Shown in pieces: positions 54,753-62,875 of a DNA stretch of 64,000 bases. Each line of letters starts with the position of its first letter. Positions within the stretch are counted from its first letter, which is position 1. Made by a program: the position numbers and the translations under genes. The stretch comes from Cyanobium sp. FGCU52 (GTDB lineage Bacteria > Cyanobacteriota > Cyanobacteriia > PCC-6307 > Cyanobiaceae), in contig JANWUS010000055.1 of assembly GCA_024958715.1 (NCBI GenBank), forward strand, positions 1-64,000. Direction: 5' to 3'. The notes beneath the pieces are model-generated. The model worked only from the letters and a program-made list of their open reading frames with translations. It searched no databases and was not told the DNA's origin.

Positions 54753-57200
54753 TCAGAGCACCGAGGTGAGAGGGGTTGCCGGCTGCAGCCAGGGAGGGGT
54801 CGCGGCAAGCAGACCCGGAACGGCGTCGCGTGCCCCGGCCACAGGCCCGCCACTTCCGGCCAGAGGGGGCAGGGGGTCGGCGATCCACGCGAGGGCGGCA
54901 TCCTCCGGTGGCAGTTCGTCGCAGATCAGGTGGTCGCAGATCAGGTGGTGGGATTCACCATCAGGGCTTGCCAGCCCATCCGCGATGCCGAGGCCGGTGA
55001 CCGGATCGATCGCCTCTGCGGCGAGCTGCTGGGCGAGGGCCGGGCCCTTCGCCTGGCCGTTGCTGGTCTTGGTGGTGGTTGTCGTGGTGGTGCTGCTGTC
55101 GTCGTTGGCGATGGTGATCAGGGCCTGGCCATCGGCGATCGTGGCGCCGGTGGGATTGAAGATGTTGAGAAGGAACGTCTCGTCGGGTTCGATGGTGGAA
55201 TCGGCGATCACATCCACGGCGATGCTGGCGCTGGTGGCGCCGGCGGCGATCCTGAGGGTGCCCGTGGTGGCCACGAAATCCCTGCCCGTGCTCCCGGAGG
55301 TGGCGGTGCCATCGGCGGTGGCGTAGTTCACGGTCACCTCGGTGGATGAGGGGCCGCTCAGGCTCACGCCTACCAGGAAGCGGCTGTTGGTGGTGCTGGT
55401 TCCCTCAAGCCGCCGCAGGTCGTTCACCTTGAGCGTGGGCAGGGGCACCAGGGGAGGCGTGCCGGTCCCGGTGGGTCCGGTGTGATCGGCGGCCTGGGAG
55501 ATGGTGCCGGAGATCCAGTAGTTGCCGATGCTGGCGTAGTCGGTGTAGCCGGTGGGTGAGCTCTTGGTGGGATCCCCGAAGCCGACGCCATCGAGCTTGA
55601 GGAAGTAGTTGCCGGCGCTGAGAGAGGCGTAGGCCAGACGGGTGGCCAGTCCTGGGTCGTTGCTGGAGGTGAGCAGCTGGCCGGTGCTGTTGAACAGGGA
55701 AACCGCGAGGTCGAGATTGGCGCCGTTCTCCGGCCAGGGAGTGCTGGTGTTGGTGTCGCTGATGGGAGCGATCACACTGACCTTGTCGCCGCCCCAGATG
55801 TCGTCGCCGTCGACGAACGAACGCAGCCAGTAGGGATTGAACGAGAGGTCGACGTTGCCGGTGTCGAGCAGCTGGAAGGAATACCAGTCGGTATCGAGCT
55901 GGGTTTCGATCGTGCCGTACTGGGTGACGGAGCCGGCGGTGATCGTGAGGGGTGAAGCGTTGGCGAGGGAATCGCCGATGAGATCGAGCTTGTAGCCGAA
56001 GCCGTTGCGTGTGGTGATCACAGCCAGGTCATCGGCCCCACGGCCGTAGTTGGCCGAGGAGGTGCCGTTGTTGGAGCCGTAGTAGCTGCCGTTGTCCCAG
56101 GTGGTGACGTTCCTGGAGTAGCTGTTGCCCATGATCGGGGCCCAGGACGTTTCGCCACTGCCGTGGCCGCCGTAGTAGGTGGCCGAAGCCGTGCCGTCGT
56201 GGGAGAGGCCGAGGGTGTGGCTGGTTTCATGGCTGATGGCCTCGGCGACGGCGACCACGGACTTGTTGTAAACGAAGGCGGGGGTGTCGGAACTGGCGGT
56301 GAAGCTGCCGACGGAGGCGATGCCGCCAGCGGTGGAGGAGGAGGGTCCGTAGCTCGTGATGACCACGCGGATGCCGTAGGCGACATCGGTGCTGGAGCTG
56401 CGGATCAGGGAATCGGTGGGTAGCGCCTGGGTGGTGACGTTGACATCGAAGGGCGCGAAATCCTGGGCGACGCGCTGCCAGATCTGCTGGATGCGGGTGA
56501 GTTCGGCGCTGCTGAAGGCGTTGCGATTGCCGTCGATGTCGTAGGCGGGGGAAAAGAAAGAGGCCCCCATGGTGGAGGTGTTCCAGGTGGTGCCTGTTGT
56601 GGTGTGGCCGTTGAAGTCGAGATAGATGGTGCAGGTGGCCGTTGGGTTGGAGTGCAGGCGGAAGGTGGCGGAGGGATCCAGCAGCGCCGAGGTGGAGATC
56701 AGCGAGGGAGCGGTGAGGGCCGCGGCGGTGGGTGTTTCCGCGGCGTTGGCAACGGCGTTGGCGATGGCGATTGCCTTGGCGGTGGTGGGGAGGATGACCT
56801 GCGACACGGGGCTGGCCGGGGTTCCGCCTGGCTTCTCCCTGTGGATGAGCGCGTCGCTGAGCGGCGGCTCGGGGGCGTGGTTGGGGACCACCGGGGTGAA
56901 CGGCCTGGCCATCGTCTCCAGGATCTGCTGGCGTCCCTGGAGCGGATGGGTAGGCAACGGAGCGGGGGCAGGCTCGTTGGAGCGCTTGCGATCGAAGCTG
57001 ATCGCGATCGACCGGTCGGGCTTGGAGAGGGAGAAGGGGGGAGCGACCAGGGTGGAGGCGGAGAGGGCAAGGCCTCCCGCTTCCGCCCTTCGGCCCTTGC
57101 CGGTGGCTGCCGGCAGGACCTCGCTCCAGGACGAGGTGGTGGTGGCCTCGAGGGTCTGCTGCAGACCCTTGAAGCTGGCGATCCGGGTCTTCCTGGCCAT
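54753..57200 (-). CDS. large zinc metallopeptidase with Calx-beta domain, probably exported
   Basis: The 815-residue protein has no classical signal peptide. An N-terminal low-complexity region (to about 165) precedes a metzincin-like peptidase: YLDFNGHTTTGTTWNT, IWQRVAQDFAPFDVNVTT and the zinc motif HETSHTLGLSHDG (near 320-333), followed by a WAPIMGNSYS Met-turn. Next come a pre-peptidase C-terminal-like beta domain (about 410-590) and a Calx-beta domain (about 600-710), then a poly-Thr linker and an acidic, hydrophobic tail. Domain choice and the missing signal peptide fit export by a type I-like route (inference). It is coupled to an AraC regulator downstream. Confidence 0.85.
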   Translation of the reverse strand: MARKTRIASFKGLQQTLEATTTSSWSEVLPAATGKGRRAEAGGLALSASTLVAPPFSLSKPDRSIAISFDRKRSNEPAPAPLPTHPLQGRQQILETMARPFTPVVPNHAPEPPLSDALIHREKPGGTPASPVSQVILPTTAKAIAIANAVANAAETPTAAALTAPSLISTSALLDPSATFRLHSNPTATCTIYLDFNGHTTTGTTWNTSTMGASFFSPAYDIDGNRNAFSSAELTRIQQIWQRVAQDFAPFDVNVTTQALPTDSLIRSSSTDVAYGIRVVITSYGPSSSTAGGIASVGSFTASSDTPAFVYNKSVVAVAEAISHETSHTLGLSHDGTASATYYGGHGSGETSWAPIMGNSYSRNVTTWDNGSYYGSNNGTSSANYGRGADDLAVITTRNGFGYKLDLIGDSLANASPLTITAGSVTQYGTIETQLDTDWYSFQLLDTGNVDLSFNPYWLRSFVDGDDIWGGDKVSVIAPISDTNTSTPWPENGANLDLAVSLFNSTGQLLTSSNDPGLATRLAYASLSAGNYFLKLDGVGFGDPTKSSPTGYTDYASIGNYWISGTISQAADHTGPTGTGTPPLVPLPTLKVNDLRRLEGTSTTNSRFLVGVSLSGPSSTEVTVNYATADGTATSGSTGRDFVATTGTLRIAAGATSASIAVDVIADSTIEPDETFLLNIFNPTGATIADGQALITIANDDSSTTTTTTTKTSNGQAKGPALAQQLAAEAIDPVTGLGIADGLASPDGESHHLICDHLICDELPPEDAALAWIADPLPPLAGSGGPVAGARDAVPGLLAATPPWLQPATPLTSVL
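54918..54947. repeat. two-copy 15-base tandem repeat
   Basis: GTCGCAGATCAGGTG occurs twice head to tail (54918-54932 and 54933-54947). In the peptidase it encodes HLICD twice. It is probably a slippage duplication. Confidence 0.9.
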
Positions 57201-57541
57201 GGGGCAGAAGCGCTGCGGGATCGCTTCATCCTTGGGGCGTCGATGCCGCAGATCTGCCGCAGTCCGCCGTTTCCCCCGGTGGCCCAGTGGCGGGTGCTGG
57301 GCCGGAGCCGCTGATTAGTCCCGCCGGCTTCTCGTGATCGCGAGCCGTGGGCCCAGGCCACCGGTATCCGCTTGCCGGGCCCCAGACCCCCTGCCCTCAC
57401 AGGCTTGTTGACCCTGCTGGATCCCCGGGGCCGCAGTGCTCAGGCATCCGGCCAGTTCCCGTTGATCGAGGATGAACTGTCGCCGGTGCGCCGCGTTTGT
57501 GGCATCCAGGCTGCCAGGGCCTGCTCGCTCCGCTGTGGGCT
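57201..57541. other. intergenic region without recognised gene
   Basis: These 341 bases lie between the GHL10-like gene and the metallopeptidase, both on the minus strand. They must contain the peptidase promoter. I see no convincing gene, hairpin with T-run, or known RNA motif. The open frames across it read as GC-biased shadows. Confidence 0.5.
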
Positions 57542-58873
57542 TCAGCGCGGCAGCGGTGGTGGTGGCGGCAGCACACCCGCCGGGGTGCTCCTGCGGACCC
57601 GGGGGGTGGTTGAGGTGGTGGCTCCCCGTACGGGGCGGACGGCCGGGGCGGGCCCCACCTCGCTGCCGAAGGCGTCGGCATGGAGCTGGCGGAACATCGC
57701 CTGGCGGTATGGGCCCCCCTCCGGCCCGGCGTAGCGGCCCCACAACCCTTCCCAGTAGAAATAAATCACCCCGTGACCCCGTGCCGCGGCCAGTCTCACC
57801 TTCTCCGAGAGGGTGGCCATGTCGGGGGTGCGGCTGCCGAAGCCGGCCAGGATGCCGATCTCCACCGGCAGCCCCCAGCTGCGGGCCTTGACCAGGGCCG
57901 GTTGGTTCAGATCCTTCTCGAAGCCTTTCACCGAGTAGGCGTAGTTCTGCACCACCACGTCGTCGATCAGGCCGCCCAGCGCCCACATCTCCCAGTCCTG
58001 GAGCCAGTGGTTGTAGGCGAAGCGGAACGGTCCGGGCGAGAGGCTGATCACCGTGCGCCGCGGGCCGCCCGCCTTCTGCAAGGCGGCCCGCAGCTCCCGC
58101 AGCAGACCCGTGAGCTGCTGGCGGCGCCACTTCATCCAGAACCGGTCGGTGGTGTCGCGCGGCGGTTCACGCCCCGTTTCGGCCCGGTACAGCGCACGGG
58201 TGTAGTCGTCGTAGCCGAGATCCACCGGCCAGGCGAAGTGGTCGTCGAGCTGGATGCCGTCGACCCCGCAGCGCTGCACGATCTCGGTGATCAGGCCGAT
58301 GAAGCGGGCCCGCACCCCGGGGTGGGCAGGGTTGAGCCACACGCGCAGATCCTTCAGCGGTGAGGTTTTCAGGTTGGCGCCGTGCATGGCGTAGAGGGCG
58401 CTGCCATCAGGACGGCGCAGGATCCACTGGGGATTGCGCTTCACCACCTCGGCATCACCCGGCTCCATGAGGCCGTACTCGAACCACGGCACCACCTGCA
58501 TGCCCTGGCGGTGGGCCGCCTGGGTGATGCGGCAGATCGGGTCGAGGTTGGGGGCCTGGCGGGCCAGGACCGGTTCGATCGGCGCATGGCGGCTGCGGTG
58601 GAAGGTGGCGCCGCGGCTCCACACGTTCGGGTACAGGGTGTTGAAACCGGTGTCGGCCAGCTGCTGCACCGCCCTTTCGATCCGCACAGGGTCGTAGTAC
58701 AGGGGGCTGGGGCTGTTGGTGAGCCAGACGCCGATGCGCGGGCCCATCGGCTTGGGCAGGCGGCTGCGGCTCTGGGCCAGGGCCCCGCCCGTCAGCCCCA
58801 GGCCGGCGAACGGAATCAGCAGGGCGCCGAGCAGGGCCCCCAGGCGGCGCCGTTGTCTGGGGTTGGGGAGCAT
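57542..58873 (-). CDS. secreted GHL10/DUF187-like glycoside hydrolase
   Basis: The 443-residue protein has a signal peptide (hydrophobic core about 10-33, ending GALAQ). It has a TIM-barrel domain with GPRIGVWLTNSPSPLYYD, FNTLYPNVWSRG, GMQVVPWFEYG, WLNPAHPGVRARF and GVDGIQLDDHFAWP, the landmarks of the glycosyl-hydrolase-like 10 (GHL10, DUF187) family with probable catalytic Asp in LDDHF. The C-terminus is Pro/Arg-rich. A role in cleaving cell-surface or extracellular glycan is likely but unproven. It follows prs by ten bases on the same strand. Confidence 0.88.
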   Translation of the reverse strand: MLPNPRQRRRLGALLGALLIPFAGLGLTGGALAQSRSRLPKPMGPRIGVWLTNSPSPLYYDPVRIERAVQQLADTGFNTLYPNVWSRGATFHRSRHAPIEPVLARQAPNLDPICRITQAAHRQGMQVVPWFEYGLMEPGDAEVVKRNPQWILRRPDGSALYAMHGANLKTSPLKDLRVWLNPAHPGVRARFIGLITEIVQRCGVDGIQLDDHFAWPVDLGYDDYTRALYRAETGREPPRDTTDRFWMKWRRQQLTGLLRELRAALQKAGGPRRTVISLSPGPFRFAYNHWLQDWEMWALGGLIDDVVVQNYAYSVKGFEKDLNQPALVKARSWGLPVEIGILAGFGSRTPDMATLSEKVRLAAARGHGVIYFYWEGLWGRYAGPEGGPYRQAMFRQLHADAFGSEVGPAPAVRPVRGATTSTTPRVRRSTPAGVLPPPPPLPR

Positions 58874-58883
58874 CGCGGTGCGC

Positions 58884-59891
58884 TCAGCGGAACATTGAGC
58901 TGACCGAGCTTTCCTCGTGGATGCGCCAGATCGCCTCCCCCAGCATGTTCGCCACCGACAGCACCCTCAGCTGGGGGAAGCGCCGCTCCGGCGGCAGGGG
59001 GATGCTGTTGGTGACCACCACCTCCTCGAACAGGCCATCCTCGGAAAGGCGCTCGATGGCCGGGGGGGAGAACACGGCGTGGGTGGCGCAGCACAGCACC
59101 CGGGCGGCACCGCGCTGGCGAAGCAGCCGGGCACCGGCGCAGATCGTGCCGCCGGTGTCGATCATATCGTCGATCAGCACGGCCGTCTTGCCGGCCACGT
59201 CACCGATCACCGTGAGGCTCTCGGCCACGTTGTGACCCGAGCGTCGCTTGTCGATGATCGCCAGGGGCGCGTCGTTCATCTGCTTGGCGAAGGCCCGGGC
59301 CCGGGCCACCCCGCCCACGTCCGGCGACACCACCACCACCTCGCCCAGCGCCCGGGTGCGCAGGTAGTCGACCAGCACCGGCGAGCCGTAGATGTGGTCG
59401 CAGGGGATGTCGAAATAGCCCTGGATCTGGGAGGAGTGCAGATCCATCGCCAGCACCCGCTCCACCCCGGATTTGACCAGCAGGTTGGCCACCAGCTTGG
59501 CGGTGATCGATTCGCGGCCCGCCGTCTTGCGATCGGCCCGGGCGTAGCCGTAGTAGGGGATCACGGCCGTGATCTGCCGGGCGGAGGCCCGCCGGCAGGC
59601 ATCCACCATGATCAGCAGCTCCATCAGGTGGTCGTTGACCGGGGCGCAGGTGGGCTGGATCAGGAACACGTCGCAGCCGCGGATCGATTCCTGGATCTGG
59701 ATGTAGAGCTCACCGTCGGCGAAGCGCTTGATCACCCGTGGCCCGTCCGGCACCCCCAGATAGGCGCCGATCTCCCGGGCCAGTTCCGGGTTCGATGTGC
59801 CGCTGAACAGGCGCAGCCGGCGGGCATCGTTGGAGACGTGGGGGGCTTCCCCGCTCGGTTCCACCCGTTCGGCGGTCGAGAAACTGGTCAC
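58884..59891 (-). CDS. prs: ribose-phosphate pyrophosphokinase
   Basis: The 335-residue PRPP synthase transfers pyrophosphate from ATP to ribose 5-phosphate, for nucleotides, His, Trp and NAD. Motifs are LFSGTSNPELAREIGAYLG, DGELYIQIQESIRG, the LMELLIMVDACRRASA block, YGYARADRK and the PRPP loop VLIDDMIDTGGTI. An N-terminal tail of about 25 residues is usual in cyanobacteria. It is divergent from the gene at 59960 by 68 bases. Confidence 0.96.
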   Translation of the reverse strand: MTSFSTAERVEPSGEAPHVSNDARRLRLFSGTSNPELAREIGAYLGVPDGPRVIKRFADGELYIQIQESIRGCDVFLIQPTCAPVNDHLMELLIMVDACRRASARQITAVIPYYGYARADRKTAGRESITAKLVANLLVKSGVERVLAMDLHSSQIQGYFDIPCDHIYGSPVLVDYLRTRALGEVVVVSPDVGGVARARAFAKQMNDAPLAIIDKRRSGHNVAESLTVIGDVAGKTAVLIDDMIDTGGTICAGARLLRQRGAARVLCCATHAVFSPPAIERLSEDGLFEEVVVTNSIPLPPERRFPQLRVLSVANMLGEAIWRIHEESSVSSMFR

Positions 59892-59959
59892 GGGCGGCGT
59901 GAGCGGTCCGGCGGTGTGTCGATGGTAGAAGCGGGGTGGTCCCCCACGGTTGAAGAAGG

Positions 59960-60517
59960 ATGACGCTTCCTTACCCGCTGGTGCTGGCGGCCCTCAGACC
60001 CGTCGCCAGCTCCGACCTGCCCGCCCAGGCGGCGCCGGAACTGGCCGGGCGGCTCGGGCTGGAGCCGGCACGGTTTGCCGCTGACGAGACGCCGGATCAG
60101 GCCCTGGCCCGGCTCCGCTCCAGCGGCAGCTCCTGGATCGCGGCCCTGCCCTGCGATCCGGGCCTCCCCCTCGTAGCAGGTGGGAGCTGGGCGGAGGCCC
60201 TGGGGGCCTGGTGCCAGCCCGTGCTGCTGCTGGTGCCCGCCGATCAGCTGGCCAGCGGTCTGCCGGCGGCGGGTGCCGCCCTGCTCCGTCAGTGGGGGGT
60301 GCCGCTGGTGGGCCTGCTCCAGTGGGACGGCCCCTGGAGCCCGGTCGCCCGCCGAGCTGACGGGTTGCCCTGGCTGGGATGCGCCGCGGAGCTCGACGAC
60401 GCTGAGCTGCAGCTGCTGGTGGGCCGCCGGCTGCAGGCCCTCGATCCGGTGCCCCCCTCCACCGGGCCCGATCAGGGCGCCTTCCAGAGCGGGCCCGTGG
60501 CGTCCGCCGCCAGCTGA
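59960..60517 (+). CDS. hypothetical protein, Ala/Leu/Pro-rich
   Basis: The 185-residue soluble protein (MTLPYPLVLAALRPVASSDL) has alternating hydrophobic strands and helices (WIAALPCDPGLPLVAGG, PVLLLVPADQLASG, VPLVGLLQWDG), suggesting an alpha/beta fold. I do not recognise a family. It is divergent from prs, and its last 46 bases overlap the end of the LytR-type gene. Confidence 0.65.
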   Translation: MTLPYPLVLAALRPVASSDLPAQAAPELAGRLGLEPARFAADETPDQALARLRSSGSSWIAALPCDPGLPLVAGGSWAEALGAWCQPVLLLVPADQLASGLPAAGAALLRQWGVPLVGLLQWDGPWSPVARRADGLPWLGCAAELDDAELQLLVGRRLQALDPVPPSTGPDQGAFQSGPVASAAS

Positions 60518-61473
60518 CGCAGGCCGCCGTGCTCCTTCTTCTGAGGGTCCAGCGGCAGCACCGCGAACTGGATCGGCCGGTCGTCGTCGAGGCCAGCCGC
60601 CAGCAGGCTGAGGGATTCGCGGGCGGTGAGGTTGGTCTCCACCTGCCCCTGCAGCCCGGCCAGCAGGGCCGGCAGCCGGGCCAGCACCTCGGGCTGCTCC
60701 AGCCGCTCCCGCAGGCTGCTGACCACCAGCTTCTGGTTGGTGCGCCGGCTCTGTTCGCCCAGCCACTTGTCGCGGTAGCGCACCAGCTGCTCCACCTGGC
60801 GGCCATCGAGCCGCTGCAGGCCGCTCTGCAGGTCGATCCGGTACTGCCGGCTCTTGTCCTCGTATTTCATGGTGGTGGGCGGGCTCACTTCCAGCCCCCC
60901 CACCTCGCTCACCAGGTTGCGCAGCGCCCCGCGGGGCAGCACCAGGTAGCGGTCGGGACGGCCGGGCTCAAGCCCCACCAGTTCGCGCACCACGTCGGCG
61001 GTGAGCATCGGGCCGCCGCGGCTGTAGAGATCGCCCAGGCGCACCGGCTGGGCGCTGCCCGGCAGGTTCACCGCCAGTTCCACCGGCAGCTGGAGCACCT
61101 GCAGCGGGCCCTTCGGGTTCACCCGCACCAGCAGCAGGGTGTCGGAACGGGCCGGGCCCCGCGGTGCGGCGCCGTTGTCGCTGGCACCCAGCGCATCGGC
61201 GTCGCTGCCGATCACCAGCACCGTGACCGGCCGCCCGGGCTTCTCCGCCAGGGACCCCGGCGTCACCTCCAGCTGGGTGGCCAGGGAGCGGTCGGGCTCC
61301 GGCCAGATCCACCCGAACAGGCTGCCGCCGGCCAGGGCGCCGCCGATGCCCACCGCCAGAAGGCCCAGGTCGTGGCGGAAGCGGGGATCCCGCAGGGAGG
61401 GAAGCCGCAGCCGCAGGCGGGGTTTCTGGCCCTGGCCCGCCTGGGGCTCCTGCTTCGAGCGCTTGCGGGGCAT
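60472..61473 (-). CDS. LytR-CpsA-Psr family protein
   Basis: The 333-residue protein from ATG 61473 has a very basic cytoplasmic N-terminus, one membrane helix (about 36-56) and an LCP domain: VTVLVIGSD, RSDTLLLVRVNP, LQLPVELAVNLPG, LVSEVGGLEV, and the QRLDGRQVEQLVRYRDKW block with conserved Arg residues. The family transfers undecaprenyl-linked glycans to peptidoglycan. An in-frame extension upstream is antisense to bciB and not credible. The 3' end overlaps the 59960 gene. Confidence 0.9.
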   Translation of the reverse strand: MPRKRSKQEPQAGQGQKPRLRLRLPSLRDPRFRHDLGLLAVGIGGALAGGSLFGWIWPEPDRSLATQLEVTPGSLAEKPGRPVTVLVIGSDADALGASDNGAAPRGPARSDTLLLVRVNPKGPLQVLQLPVELAVNLPGSAQPVRLGDLYSRGGPMLTADVVRELVGLEPGRPDRYLVLPRGALRNLVSEVGGLEVSPPTTMKYEDKSRQYRIDLQSGLQRLDGRQVEQLVRYRDKWLGEQSRRTNQKLVVSSLRERLEQPEVLARLPALLAGLQGQVETNLTARESLSLLAAGLDDDRPIQFAVLPLDPQKKEHGGLRQLAADATGPLWKAP

Positions 61474-61641
61474 GGGGTGTCGGGGATCCCAGCGGGGGGG
61501 CATTGGCGCCGGCGGACGAGCGGATCGCCCCCCACTTTGCTCCCAGGCCCGCTGCGGCCCCGTGCGCATCCGCCCGCGGCGGCCGACGGCGGGGAACGGC
61601 GACCGATAGCTTGGCCCGGTGTGGTGACCGTGCCGCCGACC

Positions 61642-62865
61642 ATGACCACCACCCCACCCAACCCTTCCGCCACCTCCCTCGCCCCCCACGAGCGCGCCAG
61701 GCCCATGGCCCGCGGCACCGTGCGGCCGGCGAAGGACCTCTGCAGCGACTGCGGCCTCTGCGACAGCCGCTGGGTTGCCTACGTGCGTCGGGCCTGCGCC
61801 TTCCTCGAGCAGCGCTTCGAGGCGATGGAGACGGCGGCCCACGGCCGCAGCCGCAACCTCGACGACGAGAACGAGCTCTACTTCGGGGTGCATGAGCGCA
61901 TGTTCACCGCCCGGCTGAAGCAGCCGATCTCCGGCGCCCAGTGGACCGGGATCGTGTCGCGGATCGGCGTGCGGGCCCTGGAGAGCGGCCTGGTGGATGC
62001 GGTGCTGTGCGTGGGCCAGAGCCCCGACGACCGCTTCACGCCGGTGCCCTTGCTCGCCCGCACCCCCGAGCAGGTGCTGGCGGCGCGGGTGAACAAGCCC
62101 ACCCTCTCCCCCAACCTGGCGGTGCTGGAGCAGCTGCCGGGCAGCGGCATCCGCCGACTGCTGGCGATCGGCGTGGGCTGCCAGATCCAGGCCCTGCGGG
62201 CCGTGCAGGACACCCTGCCCCTCGATGAGCTCTATGTGCTCGGCCTGCCCTGCGTCGACAACGTCAGCCGCCAGGGTCTGCAGACCTTCCTGGAGAGCGC
62301 CAGCCGCTCGCCGGCCACGGTGGTGCACTACGAGTTCATGCAGGACTTCCGCATCCACTTCCGCCACGAGGACGGCAGCGAGGAGACCGTGCCCTTCTTC
62401 GGGCTCGACACGCCCAAGCTCAAGGACGTGTTCGCCCCCAGCTGCCTGAGTTGCTTCGACTACACCAACGCTGGCGCCGATCTGGTGGTGGGCTACATGG
62501 GCGCCACCTTCGGTCGCCAGTGGGTCACCGTGCGCAATCCCCGCGGCCAGCGGCTGCTCGATCTGGTGGAGGACGAACTCGATCAGGCGCCGGTGACCAG
62601 CCGCGGCGACCGGCGCCAGGCCGTGCAGCAGGGGATCGATGCCTACGACAAGGCCCTCAGGCTTCCGCTGTGGCTGGCGGAGGCGGTGGGCTGGGTGGTG
62701 CAGCGCTTCGGTCCGGCCGGCCTGGAGTACGGCCGCTTCTCGATCGACTCCCACTTCACCCGCAACGCCCTCTGGCTGCGGCGCCACCACCCGGGCATCG
62801 CCGAGCGCCACATCCCCGCCTTCGCCCGCCGGATCGTCAGCCGCTACCGGCTCCCCTCCACGTGA
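61642..62865 (+). CDS. bciB: ferredoxin-dependent 8-vinyl reductase (BciB-type, F420H2-dehydrogenase beta-like)
   Basis: The 407-residue iron-sulfur flavoprotein has C34-x2-C37-x2-C40 (LCSDCGLCDS) near the N-terminus and further Cys in PSCLSCFDYTNAGADLVVGYMG. The protein fits the cyanobacterial divinyl-protochlorophyllide 8-vinyl reductase (Slr1923/BciB) rather than hydroxymethyl-chlorophyll reductase, its plant relative. It acts in chlorophyll a synthesis with ferredoxin. Start ATG 61642 (MTTTPPNPSATS). malQ follows after ten bases. Confidence 0.88.
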   Translation: MTTTPPNPSATSLAPHERARPMARGTVRPAKDLCSDCGLCDSRWVAYVRRACAFLEQRFEAMETAAHGRSRNLDDENELYFGVHERMFTARLKQPISGAQWTGIVSRIGVRALESGLVDAVLCVGQSPDDRFTPVPLLARTPEQVLAARVNKPTLSPNLAVLEQLPGSGIRRLLAIGVGCQIQALRAVQDTLPLDELYVLGLPCVDNVSRQGLQTFLESASRSPATVVHYEFMQDFRIHFRHEDGSEETVPFFGLDTPKLKDVFAPSCLSCFDYTNAGADLVVGYMGATFGRQWVTVRNPRGQRLLDLVEDELDQAPVTSRGDRRQAVQQGIDAYDKALRLPLWLAEAVGWVVQRFGPAGLEYGRFSIDSHFTRNALWLRRHHPGIAERHIPAFARRIVSRYRLPST

Positions 62866-62875
62866 GGATCCCTTC

